A DNA stretch of 64,000 nucleotides from NCBI RefSeq assembly GCF_007750855.1, contig NZ_CP036291.1, forward strand, positions 6,050,905 through 6,114,904, written 5' to 3'. Below the pieces are notes generated by a model. That model was not told the origin of the DNA and ran no database searches. It worked only from the letters and a program-made list of their open reading frames with translations. This document shows, piece by piece, positions 1 through 10,320 of this stretch (position 1 is the first letter of the stretch; each line of letters begins with the position of its first letter). The DNA comes from Pirellulimonas nuda (lineage in GTDB: Bacteria; Planctomycetota; Planctomycetia; Pirellulales; Lacipirellulaceae). Made by a program: the position numbers and the translations under genes.

Positions 1-214
1 CTACTCCGTCACCGACAACCCGACCGCGTCGAAGTACTTCCACAAGGCGGACGCCCACCTCCGCGCCGGCCAAGAAGTTGCGGCGGTGCGGGCGTGGGAA
101 GAGGCGGAAAAACTAGGGCTCTCCCTCGACGAGCTCCCCCAGGTTGAGCACAAGCGGTTCAACGAAATGAAGAGCAAGATCGAGTCGCTCCGCGCCAGGA
201 GCGCCTCCCGCTAG
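1..214 (+). CDS. C-terminus of a TPR-like protein (5' end outside window)
   Basis: An open frame enters from the left edge (codons start at base 2) and stops with TAG at 212-214, giving about 70 residues. The visible part reads as a helical repeat followed by a charged tail. It contains YFHKADAHLRAGQEVAAVRAW, which has the small/large residue spacing of a tetratricopeptide repeat helix pair, and then a basic, Glu-rich terminus. This resembles the last repeat of the large TPR proteins common in planctomycetes, which usually act as protein-protein scaffolds. Domain family is inference from the helix pattern; nothing can be said about catalytic function because the start lies outside the window. 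The neighbour downstream is 128 bp away on the same strand. Confidence 0.6.
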   Translation, partial: YSVTDNPTASKYFHKADAHLRAGQEVAAVRAWEEAEKLGLSLDELPQVEHKRFNEMKSKIESLRARSASR

Positions 215-342
215 CCGCCAATGGGGGGTTTTCGGGGCGAAGATTTGTCCGGCGAGTCGCGCATAGTTAGGATAAGGGGTCAACAGCGGACCCCCGCCCA
301 CCGGCGGGGCCGCCCCCATCCGCCTCTCACCTGATCGGTTCG

Positions 343-1107
343 ATGCCCACGCTAGCCCCCACCGCCATCCGCACCGCGCGGCCAGCCCTCTCGGCAATCG
401 GCGCCGTACTCATCATCACCGTGCTGGGGGCGGGCGTAGCGACGGCCCAGACGCCCCGCGTCGTAACGGCGCGCGAACCCTACGTGCCCGAGGACCGCGT
501 GCTGAGGGTGCAGGTGCGCGTGCCGCTGGCCAACCTGCTCAACGCGTCGGACAGCAGCCGGGTAGTCGAGATCAGCCGCGTCGGGCCCGACCAGACCGAC
601 GCCGACCCCACCAGCGACCCGTTCCTCGACGAGCCCAAGCAGGCGGCTGCCACGCCAGATTCAGCGACGCCCGACGCCCAGGACGACCCCTTTGCCGACG
701 CTCCGGCCGACCCGTTTGCAGACAATGGGGCGGCAAGCGGCGCCGACAGCCCGGGGGTAGACGTCCCGCAAGAGGCGGTCGGCTCGATGGCGCCCGGCGG
801 CGTCTTCGGCGCGCTGGGGCGTTCGCTCTTTGGCGGCGTGAGAGAGCAGCTCCCCAACGTGAGCGTGCGGGGCGTAGGCCCCGGCCCCATGCCCCCGGCC
901 CAAGACGTCGACCCGTTCGGCGGGCCCGGCCCGGGCGCGCCGGGCCCGATGGACGACACAGACCCGTTCGGCCCCGAGCCGGCCCCCCCCTCCTCGGAGG
1001 ACCCGTTCGGCGCAGCGCCATCGCCACCCGCGGGCGACGACCCGTTCAGCGGGGCCGACCCATTCAGCAACCCTTCTAGCGATGAAGACCCGTTCGGCGG
1101 CCCCTAG
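343..1107 (+). CDS. Exported low-complexity protein with repeated DPF motifs
   Basis: This 254-residue protein of unknown function starts at an ATG. Residues about 17-36 form a hydrophobic segment ending in ATAQ, consistent with a signal peptide or anchor. The next ~60 residues look folded (VRVPLANLL, SSRVVEISRVG). From about residue 85 the sequence is Pro/Asp/Gly-rich and the tripeptide DPF occurs nine times (DPFAD, DPFGG, DPFGP, DPFSG and similar). This is probably a disordered tail exposed outside the cytoplasm. I do not recognise a family. A lipoprotein gene follows 51 bp downstream on the same strand, so the two may be cotranscribed. Long antisense frames over this gene are artefacts of the GC-rich repeats. 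Confidence 0.7.
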   Translation: MPTLAPTAIRTARPALSAIGAVLIITVLGAGVATAQTPRVVTAREPYVPEDRVLRVQVRVPLANLLNASDSSRVVEISRVGPDQTDADPTSDPFLDEPKQAAATPDSATPDAQDDPFADAPADPFADNGAASGADSPGVDVPQEAVGSMAPGGVFGALGRSLFGGVREQLPNVSVRGVGPGPMPPAQDVDPFGGPGPGAPGPMDDTDPFGPEPAPPSSEDPFGAAPSPPAGDDPFSGADPFSNPSSDEDPFGGP

Positions 1108-1158
1108 CCCGTCCGGCCGGGCCCGACGCGTCCCGTTAGCCACTCGACCGAATCCGGC

Positions 1159-1863
1159 ATGAATCGCGAGCCCAGCACCGTTTCCACTCTTCGACTGCGG
1201 CTGACGGTGGGGGGACTCGCGGCGTTGGCGATCGCGCTAGCGGGCTGCGAGCCCGACAAGCCCCCCACGACCACCGTCGAACCGGTCCGGACCCCAGAAG
1301 AGAAACTGGCGACCATCCTCTCGATGGTGCGCGAGGGGGTCGGCGACACCAGCTCGGGCGACCGACGGGTCAGGGCCGTCGTGCCGGGGGGGATGCAGCC
1401 GCAGTGGACCACCCGCGTCACCGAAGAGCTGCAGGAGCCCCGCACCCCGGGCGACCTCTACCGAGCGACGGTGCGGATCGTGACCGAGGGCTCGCTCATG
1501 GTGCGGATCAGGCCCAAGCCAGACGACGAGCCCTCCGACCGCAAGAGCCGCAACCCACGGCGGATGCCCGACAGCGGGCTGCAAGAGCTGCGGTACTCGG
1601 ACCCCGAAGGGGGCCGCGGCACGGCCGACGACATCGGCCTCGACTCGTACGACCCCGTCGGAGCGGCCAGCGCCGAAGCCGCACGCCTGCGCGAATCCGC
1701 GCCGCACACCCCCTCGATCAAGACCGTCGACTCGCGCAGCGAGAAGGTGTTCGTGCTGGTCTACGAGAACGACCGCTGGAACATGCTGACCGAGTTCGAA
1801 GAAGACTCGCCCGACATGGAGCTGTACATGCGCAGCTTCCAACGGGCGCTGCGACTGCAATAG
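1159..1863 (+). CDS. Hypothetical lipoprotein
   Basis: A 234-residue protein with a clear lipoprotein signal: basic N-terminus, hydrophobic stretch and the lipobox LALAGC, so Cys30 or thereabouts should be lipidated and the mature protein tethered to a membrane. The mature part is polar, with a segment rich in charged residues and a C-terminal stretch (VFVLVYENDRWNMLTEFEED) that looks like a beta strand pair in a small globular domain. No catalytic motif is evident. It sits 51 bp after the DPF-repeat gene in the same direction, and convergent with floA. A 7-bp perfect hairpin (CATAGCT/AGCTATG) lies about 25 bp after the stop but has no T-tract. Confidence 0.7.
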   Translation: MNREPSTVSTLRLRLTVGGLAALAIALAGCEPDKPPTTTVEPVRTPEEKLATILSMVREGVGDTSSGDRRVRAVVPGGMQPQWTTRVTEELQEPRTPGDLYRATVRIVTEGSLMVRIRPKPDDEPSDRKSRNPRRMPDSGLQELRYSDPEGGRGTADDIGLDSYDPVGAASAEAARLRESAPHTPSIKTVDSRSEKVFVLVYENDRWNMLTEFEEDSPDMELYMRSFQRALRLQ

Positions 1864-1996
1864 CGGCGTCAGTGACGCACGCAATCCATAGCTGCCGAGC
1901 TATGCTCGGTGCTGTGCGACTTACCGCGTTGCGCGTCTGCTAGCAGAAGTTTGCGAGAGCAACGTCGTCCCGCGACAACACCTTCGCGCAACAACG

Positions 1997-2995
1997 TCAA
2001 GCAGCGCCGTTGCTGCCGATGCGGTCGAGGTTCCCCTTGCGGAAGGCGTCCGCCATCGCCCGTGGGACTTCGGCCTCGGCCAGGAAGACGTGGGCGCGAT
2101 TGAGCGCCACCTCGGCCTTCATCTCTTGCTCGCGGGCCACCGCGTCTGCGCGACGCTTCTCGGCGAGCGCCTGGGCCTTGCGGGTGTCGGCCTCGGCCTG
2201 GTCCGCCTGCAGCCGGGCGCCGATGTTCTCGCCGATGTCGATGTCCGCGATGTCGATCGACACGATCTCGAACGCCGTGTGCGCGTCGAGCCCCCGCTCG
2301 AGCACCGCCTTGCTGATCCGGTCCGGGTTCTCCATCACGTTCAGGTGGTCCATCGAAGAACCGATGGCGGTGATGATCCCCTCGCCGACACGGGCGATGA
2401 TGGTGTCCTCGGTGGCGCCCCCGATGAGCTGCTTCAGGTTGGTGCGGACCGTGACCCGGGCCCGGATCTTGAGCTCGACGCCGTTCTTGGCCACGGCGCT
2501 CAGGGTCGAACGCGGCGACTTCTCCGGGTCGGGGCAGTCGATCACCTTGGGCGACACGCTGGTCCGCACCGCGTCCAACACGTCACGCCCGGCAAGGTCG
2601 ATCGCCGCGGCGCGGTCGAAGTCGAGGTCGATGTCCGCGCGGTGCGCCGAGACGATCGCCTGGATCACCCGGGGCACATTGCCGCCGGCCAGGTAGTGGG
2701 CCTCCAGCCGGCGGGTGTTGATGCCCGTGGTGGGGTCGGTCCCCACGCCCGCCTGCTGGGCCATGATCTTCGCCTCAACGATCGTGCGGGCGTGCACCTG
2801 CCGCAGGCTCATGAAGACCAGCGTGAAGGGGCTGACCGGGGCGTTGGACATGTACGCCTGCAGCCACAGCTTGCCGTAGCTGAAAACAAAGATCAGGCCG
2901 ACGACGACCAGCACCACCAACAAGAACCCGCCGGCGAGGTACAGCAAGCGGGTCATCGCCTCGGAGAGGGCGAGGGGCATCAAAGTGAGCAGCAT
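1997..2995 (-). CDS. floA: Flotillin-like protein FloA
   Basis: 332 residues, the normal length of the bacterial FloA (YqfA, UPF0365) family. A hydrophobic stretch at about residues 14-38 anchors the N-terminus in the membrane. The SPFH-like body follows with the family hallmarks, such as SFGKL-like [11 protein letters not shown], the conserved region around [10 protein letters not shown], and [18 protein letters not shown]. The C-terminus is an Ala/Glu/Arg-rich coiled coil ([20 protein letters not shown]). FloA proteins scaffold membrane microdomains and oligomerise. The gene is transcribed convergently to the upstream lipoprotein and away from the tRNA. Start ATG is at the high-coordinate end with no better upstream alternative. 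Confidence 0.93.
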   Translation of the reverse strand: MLLTLMPLALSEAMTRLLYLAGGFLLVVLVVVGLIFVFSYGKLWLQAYMSNAPVSPFTLVFMSLRQVHARTIVEAKIMAQQAGVGTDPTTGINTRRLEAHYLAGGNVPRVIQAIVSAHRADIDLDFDRAAAIDLAGRDVLDAVRTSVSPKVIDCPDPEKSPRSTLSAVAKNGVELKIRARVTVRTNLKQLIGGATEDTIIARVGEGIITAIGSSMDHLNVMENPDRISKAVLERGLDAHTAFEIVSIDIADIDIGENIGARLQADQAEADTRKAQALAEKRRADAVAREQEMKAEVALNRAHVFLAEAEVPRAMADAFRKGNLDRIGSNGAA

Positions 2996-3151
2996 GGCGT
3001 GAGCCTCGGGGAAGTAGCGTCGGTCCCACCATGGTAACCGCCAACGGGGCCCCCGGCCAACCAGGACGTCCGTTGCCCGCCCCCCCCATGGCGGCTATCC
3101 TCGCACCAGAGCGGCGGGAGATACCCCGCCGCTCTGGATTCTAAGCAAGCT

Positions 3152-3225
<74 letters not shown>

Positions 3226-3626
3226 TTTGGCGCTCCGTTGACGCCCCGTCGCGCGGCGTCCCGAGCCGCCGCTCGGGTGGTGGCCGGCGCCGGCGTGGCT
3301 GCTTGGCGCGCTTTGCGGCTCTCGGCTCGCCCGGCGGCGTTGCTGCCGGCCGTTGGTTGGGAGACGGGGGGCGGGTCCATCTCTCGCTTTCGGCGACGTC
3401 GAGGACTGGAGCCGTCCCCGTTCTTCGTCCCGGCTGCGAAACGCCCGTCGCATCTGCGCGTACGCCGTGGCCGGACCGAGCATCGCAAAGGGGGGGCGTG
3501 CACCACGTGATCCTTCGTGGCGACGCGCGTGGCGGGGCGCCGCCGGCCGCACTACCACGTCACACGCGTCTGGCGGCAATGAGTAGAATGCCCCCTACCC
3601 CTCATCCCTTCTCTCCGACCTTTGCC
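3226..3626. other. Gene-free stretch between tRNA and sulfatase
   Basis: About 400 bases with no convincing gene. Several short open frames exist on both strands but have no start context or recognisable protein. A TAGAAT hexamer at 3584-3589 could serve as a -10 element for the sulfatase that starts at 3627, though no good -35 was seen. The translated frame upstream of ATG 3627 stays open back to 3195, which would overlap the tRNA, so the long version of the sulfatase is rejected. Confidence 0.5.
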
Positions 3627-5171
<1,545 letters not shown>

Positions 5172-5182
5172 AGACCGAAATC

Positions 5183-5221
5183 GGGGACGTTCTACTCACC
5201 TCGGCAAAGTAGAAGTTCCCC
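5183..5221. repeat. Diverged copy of the GGGGACATTC palindrome
   Basis: Arms GGGGACGTTCTAC and GTAGAAGTTCCCC surround a 13-nt loop. The arms match the two intact palindromes at 10321 and 27383, whose arms contain GGGGACATTC and GAATGTCCCC, with a G/A change on each side. It lies 12 bp after the sulfatase stop codon. It may be an old repetitive extragenic palindrome and can fold in RNA, so it could contribute to 3'-end formation of the upstream message. Confidence 0.7.
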
Positions 5222-5232
5222 TTCCATCCTCC

Positions 5233-5253
5233 CCGGACACCCCTGTCCGGTTT
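5233..5253 (+). terminator. Hairpin between tandem sulfatases
   Basis: A 7-bp perfect stem CCGGACA/TGTCCGG with a CCCC loop is followed directly by TTT. The stem is GC-rich, but the T-tract is only three bases, so this is a weak candidate for a rho-independent terminator. It would separate the two sulfatase messages or act as an attenuator. Confidence 0.4.
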
Positions 5254-5280
5254 CAGAATGCAATCAGAAAGAGCACGTCC

Positions 5281-6660
5281 ATGTACAAAACACTAATTGG
5301 TGGAATCGCCCTTTTGTGCGCGTTGGCGGCTCATGCCGCGGAGAAGCCGAACATCGTCTTCATCTACGCTGATGACTGGGGCTGGGGCGATTTATCCTGT
5401 CACGGTCATCCGTGGCTGGAGACGCCGAACATTGACGCGCTGGCCCGCGAGGGGACGGACTTCCGGCAGTTCAATGTGCTCAACCCCGTCTGCTCGCCGA
5501 GCCGTGTTGCGGCCATGACCGGGCGCTATCCCTCCCGCTACGGCGTCAACAGTGTGTTCGGAGCCCGTCGTCCGGGGCCGGAGCAGCCCGACTGGCTGGA
5601 CCCCAAAGCTCCCACCACGCCCCGCTACCTCAAAGCCGCCGGCTATCGCACGGCCCACTTTGGCAAATGGCACATGGCCGTTGACAGGCTGCCTGGCCAG
5701 CCGGCGATGGCGGACTACGGCATCGACGAATCGGCGGTATATCACGGGCCGGGCCCGGGGATCCAACCGCACGCGATCGCCGACCGGGCGGCGCAGTTCA
5801 TCGAAGCCAACAAGGATCATCCGTTCTTTGTGAACGTGTGGCTTCACGAAAGCCATACGATGCACAGCCCCACCCCCGCCTCGCTGGAGAAATGGAAGCG
5901 CCTCGATGATGAGCAGAAGCGGATTTATGCCGCCGTCATCACCGACGGCGACAACAAGGTGGGCAAGGTGCTCGCCGCCCTCGATAAAGCCGGCGTGGCG
6001 CAGAACACCATCGTGGTTTTCTCCAGCGACAACGGCCCGGAGGGCACGAGCAGCAGCAAAGGATCACCCGGCAAGTATGGCAGCTACTACAGCGTCGGCG
6101 AGACCGGCGGCCTGCGCGGACGCAAGCGCAGCCTGTTTGAAGGCGGCGTCCGCACGCCGTTCATCGTGCGTTGGCCGGGGCACACGCCGGCCGGAACAAT
6201 CGATGACACGACCGTGTTCAGCGCCGTCGACTTGCTGCCCACCTTTTGCGCCGCTGCTGGGGTCACGCCCCCGGCCGAGGCCCGGGGCGACGGGGAGAAC
6301 CTGATCGCCGCATTCAATGGCGAGACCGTCGCCCGCACCCGGCCGATATTCTGGCTGCACACGGGCAAGAGATCCGAGCCAGATTGGTGGCCGCGCCTGG
6401 CCGTCCGCGACGGGGATTGGAAACTGGTGACGACCTTTGACGGCGCACGCGCCGAGTTGCACAACTTGAAAGCGGACCGTGCCGAAGCCGTCGCCAAAGA
6501 TCAGTCGAAGGAGCACCCAGAAATCGCGGCGCGGCTGACTAAGATGGCGCTCGACTGGTACGCCACACTGCCCACCAAGGCGGACCCCACGTGTATCAGC
6601 CCGAGCCGGGGGGCGGCGGAAGAAGAATCCAGCAGGATCGATGGCAGTCGAGCGAGGTAG
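5281..6660 (+). CDS. Secreted sulfatase (type I, formylglycine-dependent)
   Basis: 459 residues. A signal peptide occupies about residues 1-20 (ends AAHAA). Diagnostic sulfatase motifs: YADDWGWGDLSCHG with metal ligands Asp31/Asp32, formylglycine motif C71-S-P-S-R followed by MTGRYPSRYG, GKWHMA, and the second metal site FSSDNGPEG. It is an arylsulfatase A-type member and only distantly similar to the sulfatase 109 bp upstream, so the pair is not a recent duplication. The last ~15 residues after the final helix (SPSRGAAEEESS and on) are polar and may be extra. The sequence uses fewer GC-ending codons in places than neighbouring housekeeping genes, consistent with acquisition, though this was judged by eye. 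Confidence 0.93.
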   Translation: MYKTLIGGIALLCALAAHAAEKPNIVFIYADDWGWGDLSCHGHPWLETPNIDALAREGTDFRQFNVLNPVCSPSRVAAMTGRYPSRYGVNSVFGARRPGPEQPDWLDPKAPTTPRYLKAAGYRTAHFGKWHMAVDRLPGQPAMADYGIDESAVYHGPGPGIQPHAIADRAAQFIEANKDHPFFVNVWLHESHTMHSPTPASLEKWKRLDDEQKRIYAAVITDGDNKVGKVLAALDKAGVAQNTIVVFSSDNGPEGTSSSKGSPGKYGSYYSVGETGGLRGRKRSLFEGGVRTPFIVRWPGHTPAGTIDDTTVFSAVDLLPTFCAAAGVTPPAEARGDGENLIAAFNGETVARTRPIFWLHTGKRSEPDWWPRLAVRDGDWKLVTTFDGARAELHNLKADRAEAVAKDQSKEHPEIAARLTKMALDWYATLPTKADPTCISPSRGAAEEESSRIDGSRAR

Positions 6661-7058
6661 CACATGAGAGCATCCTACCGATTGCTGCGCGCCAGCCCGA
6701 CCCTCTCGAGTCTGAGAAGCAATACGTCGGATGTCTCCTTCCTGCTTCTCTACGACTCCAGCGGCCTTGTCTGACAGAGCCGGTTCAAGGCGCTGCGCAA
6801 TTGCCCGTCCCGCCCCCCGTAGGGCGACAGCGACTGGCGCCGGCAGACCGCGCGGTCCCTGGGGCTGGAAGCGTCGCGACGCCCGCGCGGCAGGCCGTGG
6901 CGTCGGAACAAGTTGAATGCCCCGGTTTGCATCCAGCCGGATTTGTTCTGGGCAGCCTGAGGGCCTGCCGAGTTGCACCCCCCGATTGGCGTGGCTACGC
7001 TACGACAGTCCGGCCGCCGCGCCGGAACGGCCCCTCAGGCTCCGTCAGGTGACATCCC
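6661..7058. other. Gene-free stretch before the sigma factor
   Basis: About 400 bases. Overlapping short open frames on both strands show no recognisable protein and no start signals. It probably holds the promoter for the sigma factor/kinase pair, but no clear -35/-10 pair was found. Confidence 0.4.
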
Positions 7059-7514
7059 ATGCCAGGGGCCCCCAAAGACCCGTCGATGGGCTGGCTCGAC
7101 GGCCTCCCCGTTGAGGACCGCGATGCGGCGCCGCTGATCTACGACGCTTGCTTCGAACGGCTCGTGGCGACCGCGCGCCGCGCCCTGGCGGGCGCCCCCC
7201 GGCGCGACACGGACGAGGAAGACCTCGCCAGCAGCGTCCTACCGAGCTTCTTCCGTGGCGTCGACGACGGGCGATCTAGCGGCCGGTTCTCGCGGGCGCA
7301 GCTTTGGGGGCTGCTTCTGACCATCGCGCGCCGCAAGGTGGCGCGGCTTCACCGACGCCGGTTCACGCTCAGGCCCGGCGCAGGCAAGGTGCGGGGCGAG
7401 ACCCCCCTCGCTAGCGCGGAACGCTTGGGCTGCGCCGAGCGGACCATCGAGCGGAAGATGAACAAGTTCCAACGGGTTTGGCTGGTGCTGAACCGGGAGT
7501 CGAACTGCGTGTGA
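7059..7514 (+). CDS. Shortened ECF-type sigma factor
   Basis: 151 residues. The N-terminal half is typical of planctomycete ECF-like sigma factors: DEEDLASSVLPSFFRG (region 2.1-2.2 type helix), LWGLLLTIARRKVARLHRRR (region 2.3-2.4, promoter -10 contact). The C-terminal half should carry region 4, normally after a ~40-residue linker and helix. Here VRGETPLAS runs directly into AERLGCAERTIERKM, the recognition helix, so the linker and the first region-4 helix are missing in frame. Family members are usually about 190 residues. It may be inactive or altered. The TGA stop overlaps the GTG start of a Ser/Thr kinase (GTGA), a pairing common in this phylum where the kinase may report on or control the sigma factor. 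Confidence 0.75.
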   Translation: MPGAPKDPSMGWLDGLPVEDRDAAPLIYDACFERLVATARRALAGAPRRDTDEEDLASSVLPSFFRGVDDGRSSGRFSRAQLWGLLLTIARRKVARLHRRRFTLRPGAGKVRGETPLASAERLGCAERTIERKMNKFQRVWLVLNRESNCV

Positions 7515-9475
7515 AGGACCCCAACAGCCTTTCCGCCGAGCGGATCGACGAAGCGTGCGACGCCTACGAAGCGGCCTGGGCCTCTGGCCCGCCCCCCGAC
7601 CTGCGGCGTTTCTTGGAGCACTATGGGTGGCGCGCCGAGGCCGAGGATCAATCGCTCTGCCTCGAACTGGTCTGTATCGACCTAGAGCAGCGTTGGCGAC
7701 GGAGCCCCCCCGCCGGCGATGGGCAGACGCCCCTAACGCTATCATCTCAGACGCTATCATCCCTCACGCCATCAACCCAGACGCTATCGGCCGAGGGCTA
7801 CGCCGAGGCGCTCTTCGGCCCAGGCGCCACCCCCTTTCCGGAGTGGGTCGCCACGGAGCGCACGCTGCGCGAACGCTCCGGCGATAGCGAAGCGGGCCGG
7901 AGTCTGCGGGAGCGCTACCGAGATTCCCCAGAGATCCTCGCAGCACTCGCGGGAGAAGCCCACGCGTCGCTCGACGCACGCGAAGCGGAGACGGCGCCCC
8001 GCCAGTCGGGCGGCTCCGGCGGGGGCCTGCACGTCCGCTGCCCACACTGCCACAACCCGATCGAGCTCGTGCCCGACGCGGAGCTGGCGAGCATCCTCTG
8101 CCCCAACTGCAGCAGCGACTTCTGCCTCGTGAGCGACGCCGCGCAGTCGCACGCCGCAACCACGGTCAGCCAGATCGGCCACTTTCGGCTGATCGAGCGT
8201 CTGGGGATCGGGGCATTCGGCACGGTTTGGAAGGCGCAGGACACCAAGCTCGACCGCACCGTGGCGGTGAAGATCCCACGCAAGGGGCAGTTCGACGAGA
8301 AGCAGGAGAAGGCGTTTCTGCGAGAAGCGCAGAACGTCGCTCAGCTAAGCCACCCGAACATCGTGCCGGTCTACGAGGTCGGGCGCGACGGCGACACGCT
8401 CTACATCGTCAGCAGGCTCGTGCGTGGGCTAACGCTGGCCGACTGGCTGACGGGTCAACAGCTCAGCGCCCGCGAGGCGGCCGGGCTGTGCATGAAGATC
8501 GCCGGCGCCTTAGAACACGCGCACCAGAGGGGCGTGGTCCACCGCGACCTCAAGCTGGGCAACATCATGCTGGACGAGGTTGGCGAGCCGCACCTGATGG
8601 ACTTCGGCCTCGCCAAGCGCGAGGCGGGAGAGATCACCGTCTCGCTGCAGGGGCAGCTACTGGGCACCCCGGCCTACATGTCGCCCGAGCAGGCGCGCGG
8701 CGATTCGCACGTCGCCGACTGCCGCAGCGACGTCTACTCGCTGGGGGTGATCCTGTTTCAGTTGCTCACCGGCGAGCTCCCGTTCCGCGGCAATCAGCGG
8801 ATGCTGCTGCACCAAGTCATCCACGACGAGCCGCCGAGCCCCAGGAAGCTCAACGCCACGGTGCCCCGCGACCTGGAGACCATCACCCTCAAGTGCCTCG
8901 AGAAGGATCCAGCCAAGCGGTACCAGACGGCCGAGGGCGTGAAGCAAGAACTCGGCCGCGTTCTTAACGGCTTGCCCATCCTCGCCAAACCCGTCGGGAT
9001 GGTTGGACGCGTCACCCGTTGGCTCTCCGGAAACCCGCAGAGCGCCCGCCTCGTAGCCGGCTCGATGCTAACGATCCTTGGCGGGGGGATCAGCGTCTAC
9101 TGCATTGTCGCGATCCTCGTCATGCACACGTGCTACTCCGAGGCCGACGTGCCTAGGCGAAAGCTTACCGGAGAGGTCGCCTTCTTGCTCATGGTGTACT
9201 ACCTGCCAACATTCTTGGCGGGGCTATTAACCTTGTCTGGAAGGCGGATCGGGTTGTGGCTCGGGGCCTTCGCTACGCTGCTCGGTTTCGCAACAACCAT
9301 TGCCGTAATCGCTGGACAGGTCGACTTGATCGTTGCCTACCGCAGCACGTCCTTTGAACGCTTCCATTACGTCCTCCCGTACAGCTTCTTCACGCTGATC
9401 GGTGCACTAGTGTGCGTGCTGGGAATCGCCTCGTGGCGCCCTGTTGGGCAAGGTTGTGAGTTGAAGCTCCGGTAG
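7511..9475 (+). CDS. Membrane-bound Ser/Thr protein kinase with zinc-ribbon-like motif
   Basis: 654 residues from GTG 7511, chosen because it overlaps the sigma stop by four bases. Upstream TTG 7478 would also be in frame but reads into the sigma C-terminus. Residues 1-110 are a helical region typical of planctomycete kinases. C177-P-H-C and C197-P-N-C form a zinc-ribbon-like pair. The kinase domain runs about 221-500: glycine loop LGIGAFGTVW, catalytic Lys254 (VAVKIP), HRDLKLGN loop (Leu where Pro is usual), DFGLAK, and SPEQ. Four hydrophobic segments follow (about 515-645), so the C-terminus is membrane-embedded rather than a sensor domain. Likely phosphorylates Ser/Thr of partners, perhaps linked to the adjacent sigma factor. 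Confidence 0.9.
   Translation: MKDPNSLSAERIDEACDAYEAAWASGPPPDLRRFLEHYGWRAEAEDQSLCLELVCIDLEQRWRRSPPAGDGQTPLTLSSQTLSSLTPSTQTLSAEGYAEALFGPGATPFPEWVATERTLRERSGDSEAGRSLRERYRDSPEILAALAGEAHASLDAREAETAPRQSGGSGGGLHVRCPHCHNPIELVPDAELASILCPNCSSDFCLVSDAAQSHAATTVSQIGHFRLIERLGIGAFGTVWKAQDTKLDRTVAVKIPRKGQFDEKQEKAFLREAQNVAQLSHPNIVPVYEVGRDGDTLYIVSRLVRGLTLADWLTGQQLSAREAAGLCMKIAGALEHAHQRGVVHRDLKLGNIMLDEVGEPHLMDFGLAKREAGEITVSLQGQLLGTPAYMSPEQARGDSHVADCRSDVYSLGVILFQLLTGELPFRGNQRMLLHQVIHDEPPSPRKLNATVPRDLETITLKCLEKDPAKRYQTAEGVKQELGRVLNGLPILAKPVGMVGRVTRWLSGNPQSARLVAGSMLTILGGGISVYCIVAILVMHTCYSEADVPRRKLTGEVAFLLMVYYLPTFLAGLLTLSGRRIGLWLGAFATLLGFATTIAVIAGQVDLIVAYRSTSFERFHYVLPYSFFTLIGALVCVLGIASWRPVGQGCELKLR
7736..7790 (+). 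repeat. 15-bp tandem repeat inside the kinase gene
   Basis: About 3.7 imperfect copies of a 15-bp unit ACGCTATCATCYCAG run from 7736. They encode the Ser/Thr/Leu-rich linker at residues about 76-93 of the kinase. Because the unit is a multiple of three, copy-number change would alter linker length without breaking the frame. Confidence 0.8.
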
Positions 9476-9700
9476 AGGGGGGGCCGGAAAGGCGGCCGGA
9501 ACTTCTTGCGGGAATAAAATGGGGACAATCTGGCTCTGTAGAAGACCCGCTTCTGCTAGCGAGACGCTGTCTCCCCAGGAGTTTGGCGATGGTGTTCGCC
9601 GGCGTCGCTAGCACTCGCGGCCTTGCTTTGACCCACCGCGCGCCAACCGCTACCCTGCCGCGCTCCGCTGGCCACCGCGTGCCCCGTTCGCTCCGCCGCC
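9476..9700. other. Intergenic stretch with a REP-like half site
   Basis: About 225 bases without a gene. At about 9518-9537 the sequence AATGGGGACAATCTGGCTCT resembles half of a repetitive extragenic palindrome of the GGGGACA type, but its second arm was not found. The rest shows nothing recognisable. Confidence 0.35.
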
Positions 9701-10078
9701 ATGATCTGTCACGCCGTAGGGACCCTTCTCCAAGACCGCACCGCGGGTCGGCGGCACGCGTTGGCCGCGGTGGCGTGCGTGCAGCTCTGCGTCGCCTCCG
9801 CGGCGATTGCCGACCAGGTCGTGACTGCTTCGAATGACCCCGTCCTCCAGTTTGCTCAGTTGCACGACACGGACGCCGACGCGTCTGCCGTGTCCTCGGA
9901 GCTGCTGATCGAAGGGCTTGCCGGCCCGACGTCCTTGGCGGCCCCGCCCGGGCTCACGCTCGAAGCATTGCCCGGGTTCGCCGGACAGGGGGGCGAGGGC
10001 ACGGAGGTTCTTGCCGATCCCGACGCACCCCCGAACGAGGTTGCCTACGTCCCATACGTCCCCTTGGAGCGTGTGCTG
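9701..10078 (+). pseudogene. 5' fragment of an exported-protein gene, cut by an IS element
   Basis: From ATG 9701 the frame encodes a signal-peptide-like N-terminus (hydrophobic LAAVACVQLCVASAAIADQ, residues about 21-39) and about 85 further residues of a secreted domain without known motif. It then runs into what looks like the terminal repeat of an IS256-family element at about 10079, and the frame ends about 20 codons later at 10144 in IS sequence. No continuation of the host gene was found beyond the element remnant. It is therefore read as a truncated exported protein of unknown function. Confidence 0.5.
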
Positions 10079-10317
10079 GGCTATTGTCAAATCTCGTGTT
10101 CTCTCCCGGTCGCTAAGCGGCGTCCTGCACGATACCGTCTTTGAAGATTCGTCCTTCGATGACGAGGGTGATCTTGTCGTGGCTGCTGAGCCTTCGCCAC
10201 TTCCGGGCGGCGGACTGGGCGAGCTTGAACATCATCGCCAGGCTGGTCCGCCGGGTTCCGCTCCCCTTGGTCTTGCGATGACGGAGGCGGATGGTGGCGA
10301 ACGTGGATTCAATTGAG
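10079..10317 (-). mobile_element. Remnant of an IS256-family insertion sequence
   Basis: On the minus strand a frame ending with TAG at 10113-10115 encodes SIESTFATIRLRHRKTKGSG and onward to KWRRLSSHDKITLVIEGRIF. This is the C-terminal segment of IS256-family (mutator type) transposases, whose conserved motif is PIESTFATVRLR. Everything upstream of that motif, including the DDE residues, is missing; homology stops at about 10315, where a GGGGACATTC palindrome begins. The terminal sequence GGCTATTGTCAAATCTCG at about 10079 looks like the element's end. Not mobile on its own. Confidence 0.75.
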
Positions 10318-10320
10318 GAG

